DNA of 64,000 nucleotides from Bradyrhizobium sp. BR13661. Its GTDB lineage: Bacteria > Pseudomonadota > Alphaproteobacteria > Rhizobiales > Xanthobacteraceae. The DNA is taken from positions 90,282-154,281 of the forward strand of contig NZ_JARXWB010000018.1 of the NCBI RefSeq assembly GCF_029892425.1, read 5' to 3'. Below the pieces are notes generated by a model that saw nothing but the letters and a program-made list of their open reading frames with translations, did not search any database and was not told where the DNA came from. Positions 41,841 to 50,098 of the stretch are shown one piece after another. Every line of letters starts with the position of its first letter. The stretch's first letter is position 1. The translations under genes were made by a program, and so were the position numbers.

Positions 41841-41861
41841 TTAACGGGACTTTAGCGTTAA
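41841..41861. promoter_or_regulatory. TTAACG-N9-CGTTAA dyad upstream of tadD
   Basis: TTAACG (41841-41846) and CGTTAA (41856-41861) form a perfect dyad with a nine-base spacer, 43 bases before the tadD start. It is operator-like. It resembles CtrA half-sites (TTAA) but the spacing is not the TTAA-N7-TTAA of CtrA boxes. Confidence 0.45.
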
Positions 41862-41873
41862 TCGGCAAAGCAT

Positions 41874-41903
41874 CTCTGATCAGTCCGCCGGCGGTGATCA
41901 GAG
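41874..41903 (+). promoter_or_regulatory. 30-bp dyad ending one base before the tadD start codon
   Basis: CTCTGATCA (41874-41882) and TGATCAGAG (41895-41903) are perfect 9-bp inverted repeats, and the 12-base spacer holds a further palindrome CCGCCGGCGG. The tadD ATG begins at 41905. In mRNA this would fold into a long stem over the ribosome-binding region; in DNA it could be an operator. No known regulator motif is recognised. Confidence 0.6.
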
Positions 41904-41904
41904 T

Positions 41905-42693
41905 ATGTCCAAGCGTTCGTCCCCTGCCTCGTCCCCGGCGAGATTCCTGCTGCCTGCGCTCGCGGTGCTCGCACTCGGCGGTTGCCAGACCACCGGCCTG
42001 GAGGACGTCACCGGTGCGCTCGGCGCCAAGTCCGAAGCCAAGTCTGAAGCCAAGTCTGAAGCGGCCGGCGCCAGGCCCGAAATGGACGCCCTGCGCGAGC
42101 GCTATCGCGCCAAGCCGAACGATCCCAATATCGTCCTCGACTACGGCAAGGCGCTGCGCGAGAGCGGCCAGCGCGCCCAGGCGGTCGCCGTCTTCGAGCA
42201 GGCTGTGCTCGCCCATCCCGGCAACAAGGCGCTGCTCGCCGGCTACGGCCGCGCGCTCGCCGACAATGGCAATTTCCAGCAGGCTTTCGACGTGCTGGGC
42301 CGCGCGCATGCGCCCGAGGATCCCGATTGGCGCATCCTCTCGGCACAGGGCGCGGCGCTCGATCAGCTCGGCCGCAACGAGGAGGCGCAGCAATATTACG
42401 CCGCAGCGCTGAAGATCGTGCCCGAGGAGCCGACCGTGCTGTCCAATCTCGGCCTGTCCTATATGCTGCAAAACAATCTGCCGAAGGCCGAACAGGTGCT
42501 CGGCCGCGCTTATCAGCGCAACCAGAACAATCCGCGGGTCCGCGCCAATCTCGCGCTCGTGCTGGGATTGCAGGGCCGCGAGACCGAGGCTGAAATCCTG
42601 GTGAAGGCAGATTTGCCGCCGGACCAGGCCGCAGCGAAGGTCGCGGCGCTACGCCAGGTGCTGGCCAAGAAACAGCAAAGGGCGGACAAATAA
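41905..42693 (+). CDS. TadD-like TPR lipoprotein
   Basis: A 262-residue lipoprotein with lipobox LGGC (Cys27), a short Lys/Glu repeat (AKSE three times, residues 41-52) and about five TPR units (for example DPNIVLDYGKALRESGQ, EPTVLSNLGLSYMLQNNLPKAE). TadD is the pilotin-like TPR lipoprotein of Tad/Flp pili, needed for assembly of the secretin. ATG 41905. It converges on cpaE, the last gene of a Tad operon, across a 93-bp gap with a tandem array. Opposite orientation to the rest of the locus is unusual. Confidence 0.85.
   Translation: MSKRSSPASSPARFLLPALAVLALGGCQTTGLEDVTGALGAKSEAKSEAKSEAAGARPEMDALRERYRAKPNDPNIVLDYGKALRESGQRAQAVAVFEQAVLAHPGNKALLAGYGRALADNGNFQQAFDVLGRAHAPEDPDWRILSAQGAALDQLGRNEEAQQYYAAALKIVPEEPTVLSNLGLSYMLQNNLPKAEQVLGRAYQRNQNNPRVRANLALVLGLQGRETEAEILVKADLPPDQAAAKVAALRQVLAKKQQRADK
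42025..42060 (+). repeat. 12-bp tandem repeat coding AKSE x3
   Basis: Three in-frame copies of GCCAAGTCYGAA in the linker just after the lipidated N-terminus of the TadD-like protein. The second and third copies are identical, the first differs by one base, which points to recent slippage. Confidence 0.85.
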
Positions 42694-42715
42694 TCCGCCT
42701 CTTTCCGGTCGTCGC

Positions 42716-42790
42716 GATTCCTTCCTTTAGGATTCCTTCCTTTAGGATTCCTGCCTTTAAGGTTCCTGCCTTTAAGGTTCCTGCCTTTAC
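42716..42790. repeat. 15-bp tandem array between tadD and cpaE
   Basis: Five contiguous 15-bp units: GATTCCTTCCTTTAG twice, GATTCCTGCCTTTAA, GGTTCCTGCCTTTAA and GGTTCCTGCCTTTAC. Read on the minus strand each unit contains TAA in the same frame as cpaE; the TAA of the last unit is the cpaE stop codon, so the array is five successive in-frame stops. It begins 22 bases after the tadD stop. It has no strong hairpin. Confidence 0.92.
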
Positions 42791-44076
42791 GACGCCTTGC
42801 GATGCGGCGCCGATCCGCGTCCGGCTTTGCCCTTCAGCTTCTTCAGCAGCGGTCCGAGCAGCGAACGCTTCGGCTTCCTGACCTCGCCGCGCCCGGCGAG
42901 GCGGTTGGCCATGTTCTGGAACAGCTCGGTGGTGCGGTGGCTCCTGGAGACCTCCGCGATCATCTGGCCGTTATTGGCCGCGGTCGAGAATAGCTTCGAA
43001 TCGAACGGGATCACCGCGAGCGGCTGGCTCTCCATCGTCTTGGCGAACGACTTGACGTCGATCTCGGCGCGCTTGTGCATGCCGACCTGGTTGATGCAAT
43101 AGAGCGGCGGCCGATCGTTCGGCCGCGCCGTCTTCAGCACCGACAGCATGTTCTTGGTGTTGCGCAGATTGGCGAGATCGGGCTCGGCCACGATGACGAT
43201 GTCGTCGGCGTTGACCAGCGCGCGCTTGGTCCAGGCCGACCATTGATGCGGCACGTCGAGCACGATGCAGGGTGTGGTCATGCGCAGCGTGTCGAAAATC
43301 GCATCGAACGCCTCGGCGCCGAAATCATAGACGCGGTCGAGTGTGGCGGGCGCAGCAAGCAGGCTGAGATGCTCGGTGCATTTGGACAGCAGGCGCTCCA
43401 TCAGCGCCGTGTCGGGCCTGTCGGGCGACAGCACCGCGTTCGCAATGCCCTGCGCCGGGTCCTGGTTGTAGTCGAGGCCTGCGGTGCCGAAGGCGAGGTC
43501 GAGATCGATCACGACGGAATCGAGCGCGAGGTCGCGCGCAATGGTCCAGGCCACGTTGTGCGCCACCGTGGATGCGCCGACGCCACCCTTGGCGCCGACC
43601 ACCGCGATGATGCGGCCGGTGATGATGGCTTCGGAGGCCGAGAACAGGCTGCAGATCGAGCGCACCACGTCGATGGTCTCGACTGGTCCGATCACGTAGT
43701 CGTTGACGCCGCGACGCACCAGTTCGCGGTACGGCGCGGTGTCGCCGGGATTGCCGATCACGACGACGCGGGTGCCGGGGTCGCAGACGCCGGCGAGATC
43801 GTCGAGGCCCTCGAGAATGTCGCGCGTGCCGTCGGACTCGATCACGATGACGTTCGGCGTCGGCATCGTGTCATAGACTTCGATCGCCGCGGCGAGGCCG
43901 CCGCTCTTAGCGGTGAGATGGGCCTTGGCGAGACGGCGGTCTTGCCCCGCCGCGGTCACCGCGGCGAGCGTCTTTTCGGTCTCGCAAAAAGCCTGCACCG
44001 AGATGCGCGGAACCGGCGCAATGTGTTCGTCAGGATGCTGCGGATCGTCCGCTTCGTCGTCCAGGATGCCCGTCAT
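42787..44076 (-). CDS. cpaE: Tad pilus assembly protein CpaE (TadZ)
   Basis: A 429-residue ParA/MinD-like protein that positions Tad pilus machinery at the pole. A receiver-like N-terminal domain (about 30-145) precedes the ATPase with deviant Walker A KGGVGAST at 163-170, VVIDLDLAFGTAGLDYNQ and VLDVPHQWSAWTKRAL. The C-terminus is basic. ATG 44076 overlaps cpaD by four bases. The TAA stop falls in the 15-bp array. The expected next genes, cpaF, tadB and tadC, are absent. Confidence 0.93.
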   Translation of the reverse strand: MTGILDDEADDPQHPDEHIAPVPRISVQAFCETEKTLAAVTAAGQDRRLAKAHLTAKSGGLAAAIEVYDTMPTPNVIVIESDGTRDILEGLDDLAGVCDPGTRVVVIGNPGDTAPYRELVRRGVNDYVIGPVETIDVVRSICSLFSASEAIITGRIIAVVGAKGGVGASTVAHNVAWTIARDLALDSVVIDLDLAFGTAGLDYNQDPAQGIANAVLSPDRPDTALMERLLSKCTEHLSLLAAPATLDRVYDFGAEAFDAIFDTLRMTTPCIVLDVPHQWSAWTKRALVNADDIVIVAEPDLANLRNTKNMLSVLKTARPNDRPPLYCINQVGMHKRAEIDVKSFAKTMESQPLAVIPFDSKLFSTAANNGQMIAEVSRSHRTTELFQNMANRLAGRGEVRKPKRSLLGPLLKKLKGKAGRGSAPHRKAS

Positions 44077-44807
44077 TTGCCTGTATCGCTCAGTTTGGCC
44101 TTTTCGGCCTCGGGATAGGTGGTCGCGGTCGCGTTACCCTTGCGGTAGCGGTCGAAGGCGATGTCACGCCGCGCGGTGTAGGCCGGCGTTTCCGCGCGCG
44201 GCTGCTCGAGGTCGGCGGGGTTGTCGATCATCGCCGCGAGGTTGCGCTGGGTGGCGCAGCCGAAATTGAAGTAGGGCTGGTTCTCGTTGTAGCCGGGATC
44301 GACGATGGACGGCCCTATGTCCTCCGGCCACAGCCCGCAGGGGCCGGCGACCGCCGTCATCCTGGAATAGCTCAGCCGGATGGTCGGCAGCAGGCCGGGA
44401 TCGTCGGGGCGGTAGGAATGCCGGACGATGGCGCGCGACGGCACGCCGCCGCTGCCGAGCACGGCGCGGATCTCCTGATAGGTCGCAGCCGCCGCGCGCG
44501 AATTCGCGGCGCCGATCGGCACGTCGACCACGACCGAGCCGGTGCCTTCGCGGACCCAGTCCCCGGCAATGCCCATCACGTCGGCCTGCTGCGGAGCCGA
44601 GAGACCGCCGCGCGACTTGCCGACGAAGATCACGACCGAGCGCTTGCCTTCCTGCACTGCGATCGGATGACGCATGCGGTAGTCGATCGGCACCGTCTGG
44701 GTGGTGACGACGTCGGCGGTGGTGTTGCAGGCTCCGAGCATGACGGAGAGTCCCGTCAGCGCGAGCGCGATGCGCAAATTGCGACGTCGATCTGATGTCT
44801 TCGTCAT
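44073..44807 (-). CDS. cpaD: Tad pilus assembly lipoprotein CpaD
   Basis: A 244-residue lipoprotein with lipobox LGAC (Cys27). The CpaD domain has DYRMRHPIAVQEGKRSVVIFVG, SRAAAATYQEIRAVL, CGLWPEDIG and FNFGCATQRNLAAMIDNPADLEQPR, which is highly characteristic. CpaD supports the outer-membrane secretin CpaC. ATG 44807. It lies between cpaC and cpaE. Confidence 0.94.
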   Translation of the reverse strand: MTKTSDRRRNLRIALALTGLSVMLGACNTTADVVTTQTVPIDYRMRHPIAVQEGKRSVVIFVGKSRGGLSAPQQADVMGIAGDWVREGTGSVVVDVPIGAANSRAAAATYQEIRAVLGSGGVPSRAIVRHSYRPDDPGLLPTIRLSYSRMTAVAGPCGLWPEDIGPSIVDPGYNENQPYFNFGCATQRNLAAMIDNPADLEQPRAETPAYTARRDIAFDRYRKGNATATTYPEAEKAKLSDTGK

Positions 44808-44858
44808 CGCCTGGTCCCCTCTTGTCCCGTTTCTCGCCCGGTCCCCAAACCGTTGGTG

Positions 44859-46376
44859 TCAGTCGATGATGAAGCCGAAATCGCCGCTGGCGCCGTCGAT
44901 CGGATCGACGCGGCGCGCGATGCCGTAGAGGCGGTTCATGCGGCCGAGCAGCGCCGACTGTGCATCCGAGGACGGCGCGAAGCCGTCGTCGGGCCGCGAC
45001 AATTCCTTCTGGGCAACCGCGCGCACCACATAGGGCGTCACGATCACCATCAGCTCGGTCTCGTTGTTGACGAAGTCCTGGCTACGGAACAGCGCGCCGA
45101 GGATCGGGATCTGGTCGACGCCGGGGAGGCCGTTGACGGCCTGCTTGGTCTGCTGCTGGATCAGGCCGGCCATCGCCATCGAGCCACCCGAGGGGATTTC
45201 CAGCGTGGTCTCGGCGCGGCGGGTCTGCACCGAGGGGATCGTGACGGAATTGGTCGTGCCCGAGGAGAGCGCCTGCGACACCGTGATGGAGTTCTGGTTC
45301 GACAGCTCCGAGACCTCGGTCATCACGCGCAGGCTGATGCGGCCTTCGCTGAGCACGACCGGGGTGAAGTTCAGCGAGATGCCGAACTTCTTGTAGGTGA
45401 TCTGGGTCGTACAAACATGGGTTACCGGGTCGCAGGCGTAGCCGCCGGGAATTGGAAATTCGCCGCCTGCGATGAAGGTCGCCGATTCACCCGAGATCGC
45501 GGTCAGGCTCGGTTCGGCCAATGTCCGCATCACGCCCGCGCTTTCCATCGCGCGCATGGTGGCGTTGACGGTGGCGACGCCCTTGGCGAGGCCGGTGATG
45601 CCAAGCCCATTACTGCCGACCAGCGGTCCGCTACTGGCCGTGAGCGGGTTGGAATTGTTGAAATTCACCACCGCAGTGCCGGCATTCAGGCTGGCGCTGA
45701 GATCGACGCCCAATTGCTTGATGATGTCGCGGCGGACTTCGCCGACGACGACTTTCAACATGACCTGGTCGCGGCCGCGCACGACGATGTTGTTGACGAC
45801 CTTGTCGCCGCCGCCGACGAGCTTGGCGGCGATGTCGCCGGCCTGCTGCGCCTCGACCGGGCTCGACACCGAACCGGTCAGCATCACGCTGTCGCCGACG
45901 CCCTCGATCTGCACGCCCGGCAGCAACTGCCGCAGCGCCGTGCGCATGCCGTTGAGATCGCGCTTCACCGCGATGTCGTAGGCGGCGACCTGCTGGCCGT
46001 CGGCGCTGAAGAACACCACGTTGGTCTGGCCGACCTGCCCGCCGATGATGTAGGCGCGCTGCGCCGAGCGGATCACCGCATTGGCGATCTTGGGATCGGC
46101 CACCAGCACGTCCTTGACCTCACGCGGCAGGTCGACGACGACCGACTTGCCGATGCCGAGCGACAGCGAACGTGTCCGGGCCGACGCGATGGTCGCGACC
46201 GGCGACACGCCGAGGTCCGGCGCCTGCATCGGCGCCTGGTCTCCGACCGGCGCATCCGCGGCGCGGACGACATCGGGAGCTGCGACCAGCCCCAGGATCA
46301 ACATGGCCCCTGCCCAGAACGAGCCGGCGCGCTTCCCCCGAATGCGCAGGCCCATCCGATCATCCCCGTAGTTCAT
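44859..46376 (-). CDS. cpaC: Tad pilus secretin CpaC (RcpA)
   Basis: A 505-residue outer-membrane secretin. A signal segment (GSFWAGAMLILGLVAAPDVVRAA) is followed by an N-terminal pilus domain (LSLGIGKSVVVDLPREVKDVLVADP), a BON-like region and the secretin core (TLAEPSLTAISGESATFIAGGEFPIP, GISLNFTPVVLSEGRISLRV, VPILGALFRSQDF-like PILGALFRSQDF). An internal Cys pair lies in GYACDPVTHVC. ATG 46376, ten bases after cpaB. Confidence 0.95.
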   Translation of the reverse strand: MNYGDDRMGLRIRGKRAGSFWAGAMLILGLVAAPDVVRAADAPVGDQAPMQAPDLGVSPVATIASARTRSLSLGIGKSVVVDLPREVKDVLVADPKIANAVIRSAQRAYIIGGQVGQTNVVFFSADGQQVAAYDIAVKRDLNGMRTALRQLLPGVQIEGVGDSVMLTGSVSSPVEAQQAGDIAAKLVGGGDKVVNNIVVRGRDQVMLKVVVGEVRRDIIKQLGVDLSASLNAGTAVVNFNNSNPLTASSGPLVGSNGLGITGLAKGVATVNATMRAMESAGVMRTLAEPSLTAISGESATFIAGGEFPIPGGYACDPVTHVCTTQITYKKFGISLNFTPVVLSEGRISLRVMTEVSELSNQNSITVSQALSSGTTNSVTIPSVQTRRAETTLEIPSGGSMAMAGLIQQQTKQAVNGLPGVDQIPILGALFRSQDFVNNETELMVIVTPYVVRAVAQKELSRPDDGFAPSSDAQSALLGRMNRLYGIARRVDPIDGASGDFGFIID

Positions 46377-46386
46377 GATGTCTCCA

Positions 46387-47202
46387 TCACTTCTGTGACG
46401 TCAGTTGTCGTGTCTGCACGCCGTAGCGGATCACGTTCACGCCGGCGCTCTGACGCTGCTTGAGCGCCTCGTCGGGCGAACCGTCGGCGGCGCTGGCGTC
46501 GGCGATGCTGCGCAGTGCAAGTGTGAGCGTGCCGCCCTGGCGCGAGGCCGAGAGCGTGGCAACCTGCTCGGGCTTCAGCTCGAGCGTGACGGTCTTGCCG
46601 ATCACGGTGGTCTGACCGTCCTTTTCCTTCGGCGCCTGGTCGATTGCGAGCACGCGGATATTGGTGAGGACGACCTCGGACAGGATCAGGTCGTTGCCGC
46701 CGGTCGGGCCGTTGGTATCGGGATTCTTCAGGCGTCGCGTCAGCACGATGTCGACGCGGTCGTTCGGCAGGATGAAGCCGCCGGCGCCGGTCTCGGCCGA
46801 GATCTCGGTGGACACGGCACGCATCCCCGACGGCAGGATCGCGGCCATGAAGCCGGAGCCGTCGGCCTTCACCAGCTTCTGCTCGCGGATCGGCTCGCCC
46901 TGCATCAGCGGCACGCGGGCGATCGAACCGCCGATCTCGTTTTGTGCGTTGGGCCTGCTGTCGCGACGGATGAAGGCGCTGCTTGCGGTCGCTTGCGGCC
47001 AGGTCTGCCATAGCAGATCGTCGGCCTTCACGGCCTGGCCGAGCTGAATGTCGGATTTGGCGACGAGCACCTCGACCGTCGGCAGCTTTTCGGCCACCGG
47101 GGCAATGGGCGCGGGCTTGTTGTCGTAGCCGCTGGCCAGATACGCGGCGACGCCGCCGGCGCCCAACGCGATGACGAGAACGACAATGCGTGCGGTGTTC
47201 AT
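46387..47202 (-). CDS. cpaB: Tad pilus assembly protein CpaB (RcpC)
   Basis: A 271-residue exported protein with an N-terminal membrane segment (IVVLVIALGAGGVAAYLAS), a SAF-like domain (EVLVAKSDIQLGQAVKADDLLWQTWP) and a CpaB core (GMRAVSTEISAETGAGGFILPNDRVDIVLTRR, LALRS). CpaB helps stabilise the Tad outer-membrane complex. ATG 47202. It is the first gene of cpaBCDE. The 266-bp region upstream (47203-47468) holds no pilin or prepilin peptidase gene, only a tight dyad CTCATGCG-TT-CGCATGAG at 47393-47410. Confidence 0.94.
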   Translation of the reverse strand: MNTARIVVLVIALGAGGVAAYLASGYDNKPAPIAPVAEKLPTVEVLVAKSDIQLGQAVKADDLLWQTWPQATASSAFIRRDSRPNAQNEIGGSIARVPLMQGEPIREQKLVKADGSGFMAAILPSGMRAVSTEISAETGAGGFILPNDRVDIVLTRRLKNPDTNGPTGGNDLILSEVVLTNIRVLAIDQAPKEKDGQTTVIGKTVTLELKPEQVATLSASRQGGTLTLALRSIADASAADGSPDEALKQRQSAGVNVIRYGVQTRQLTSQK

Positions 47203-47468
47203 ACGCTTCTACTCTTACGCGGGGCACTCGAACCGCACGTGGCGGGTTCCCCCGCATCGATGAGTAGGGAGTAAAAGTATAAGGGGTGTTGCGAGGCCGA
47301 GTGTGATGGCCTGTGACGGCGCGCGTTCTGGGCAGATGGTGAACGCCGCGTTAGTCGCTCGGCCGTTGGCCCCGTAGATTTACGCGAGGCCGCTCATGCG
47401 TTCGCATGAGGCGAGGTGCGTCATGGTGAACAGGTGGTTAGCGAAGTGGGACGGATAACGAACGCCCC

Positions 47469-48413
47469 CTACTTCGCCCGCTTCTGCTCGATCGTGTCCC
47501 AGATCTTGGCCGCCACATCCGGCCCGCCGAGGCGTGCGATGGCGCGAATGCCCGTGGGCGAGGTCACGTTGATCTCGGTGAGGTTGCCGTTGATGACGTC
47601 GATGCCGACGAACAGCAGGCCACGTTCGCGCAGCGCGGGGCCAACGGTGGCGCAGATCTCGCGTTCGCGCGGCGTCAGCTCGGTTTCCTTGGCCGCGCCG
47701 CCGCGCACCATGTTGGAGCGGAGGTCGTCCGCGGCGGGCACGCGGTTCACGGCGCCCGCGAACTCGCCATTGACCAGGATGATGCGCTTGTCCCCGAGCT
47801 TCACCTCGGGGATGAACTGCTGGATCACCCAGGCTTCCTTGAACGTCACCGAGAACATGTCGTACAGCGAGCCGAAATTCATGTCCTGCGGCATCACCCG
47901 GAACACGGCGGCGCCGCCATGGCCGTGCAGCGGCTTCATCACCACGGCACCGTATTTGTCGCGGAACGCGTTGATCTCGCCGAGGTCGCGCGAGATCAGC
48001 GTCGGCGGCATCAGCTGCGGGAAATTCATCACGAACAGTTTTTCGGGCGCGTTGCGAACCGAGGCCGGATCGTTGACAACCAGTGTCTTCGGATGGATGC
48101 GCTCGAGCAGATGCGTCGAGGTGATGTAGGCGAGATCGAACGGCGGATCCTGGCGCAGCAGCACCACGTCAAAGCCGTTCAACGCCTCGCGCCTGGGCTC
48201 GCCGAGGGTAAAATGATCGCCGGGCTCGTCGCGCACCGTCAGCAGCTGCACCGGCGCGACGATCTCCTCGCCGACCATCGAGAGCTTGTCGGGGGTGTAA
48301 TAGGACAGGCCATGGCCGCGCTTCTGCGCCTCCAGAAGCAGCGCAAAAGTGGAATCGCCCTTGATGTTGATACGGGCGATGGGGTCCATCTGGACGGCGA
48401 CGTTCAGTTTCAT
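47469..48413 (-). CDS. gshB: Glutathione synthetase
   Basis: A 314-residue ATP-grasp enzyme joining gamma-glutamylcysteine and glycine. The start MKLNVAVQMDPIARINIKGDSTFAL (ATG 48413) is typical, as are DVVLLRQDPPFDLAYI, VVMKPLHGHGGAAVFR and RSNMVRGGAAKETELTPRE with the C-terminal INVTSPTGIRAI. The frame is open 22 codons upstream, inside yraN, but those residues are not GshB. Ten bases after yraN. Confidence 0.97.
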   Translation of the reverse strand: MKLNVAVQMDPIARINIKGDSTFALLLEAQKRGHGLSYYTPDKLSMVGEEIVAPVQLLTVRDEPGDHFTLGEPRREALNGFDVVLLRQDPPFDLAYITSTHLLERIHPKTLVVNDPASVRNAPEKLFVMNFPQLMPPTLISRDLGEINAFRDKYGAVVMKPLHGHGGAAVFRVMPQDMNFGSLYDMFSVTFKEAWVIQQFIPEVKLGDKRIILVNGEFAGAVNRVPAADDLRSNMVRGGAAKETELTPREREICATVGPALRERGLLFVGIDVINGNLTEINVTSPTGIRAIARLGGPDVAAKIWDTIEQKRAK

Positions 48414-48423
48414 GGTCTGCCTT

Positions 48424-48808
48424 TCAGGTCGAGGCGTCGAATGCCGCCAACACATGCCGTGGAAGCGAGCGCGGCGCAATCAGCATGGCGTCGAATCGCA
48501 ATTCGAATTCCGCATGCTCGGGATGCGCTGCGAGCCAGCCCTGCGCGGCATCGATGATGCGCTGCTGCTGGCGCGGCGTCACCGCATAGGCGGCCTCATC
48601 GAGGCTGGCGCGTGCCTTGACCTCGACGAAGGCGATCAGGTTGCGGCGGCGCGCCACGAGGTCGATCTCGCCATGCGGTGTGCGGTAGCGCTTTGCCAGG
48701 ATGCGGTAGCCCTTCGCCATCAGATAGGCCGCGGCGCGGCTCTCGGCCGAGATGCCGGTGCGGAACGCGGCGACGCGCTCGGGTGAGGCGGTCTTTGGTT
48801 CCGCGTCC

Positions 48809-48822
<14 letters not shown>
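48424..48822 (-). CDS. yraN: YraN-family endonuclease-fold protein (UPF0102)
   Basis: A 132-residue protein of UPF0102. The PD-(D/E)XK-like core is ILAKRYRTPHGEIDLVARRRNLIAFVEVKARAS, with Glu-Ile-Asp and Val-Glu-Val-Lys as the nuclease-like residues. Function is unknown. ATG 48822 lies inside the end of rsmI (14-base overlap). The rsmI-yraN pair, with an LpoA-like gene opposite, matches the gene neighbourhood seen in E. coli. Confidence 0.9.
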
Positions 48823-49759
<937 letters not shown>

Positions 49760-50098
49760 AATGAAAAGAACTTAGGCATGATGTCGGGGGCTGGGAACCT
49801 GTCCCTCGAAAAAGATCCTGCCTGACGTAACCCGTGGAAGGATTGGAATGTGATCCCTCAGGCATCACATTTCGGAGGGAGTGAAGCACCAGCGTCATAT
49901 TCACGGCGGAAACGCCGCCTTGATGCTGAGTGACGGACGGCGGACAGCTGGCCAGATTCGAGGTGAGGCCCCGTTAAGCGGTCATTATCCTTTTGTTTTG
50001 GTTAACTATTTGCCGACAATATGCCTGAATCTGCGGCTCGTGTCGCGGGAAGAGTGTTGTGACTGGCTGGCTAGCGGCCGGTCAGAAGAGAAGCTGAG
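49760..50098. other. Divergent intergenic region rsmI / LpoA-like gene
   Basis: These 339 bp hold no convincing gene. A perfect 8-bp dyad AATGTGAT-N9-ATCACATT lies at 49847-49871, and a second pairing CCCTC (49855-49859) with GAGGG (49875-49879) is interleaved with it. The last 120 bases before the LpoA-like start are A/T-richer and probably hold its promoter. Confidence 0.45.

Noticed and set aside
44853..46463. A 536-codon open frame antisense to cpaC
   Set aside because: Low-complexity His/Arg/Asp-rich translation typical of an antisense shadow; cpaC is clear.
49849..49869. TGTGA...TCACA resembling a Crp site
   Set aside because: The half-sites are 11 bases apart instead of six.
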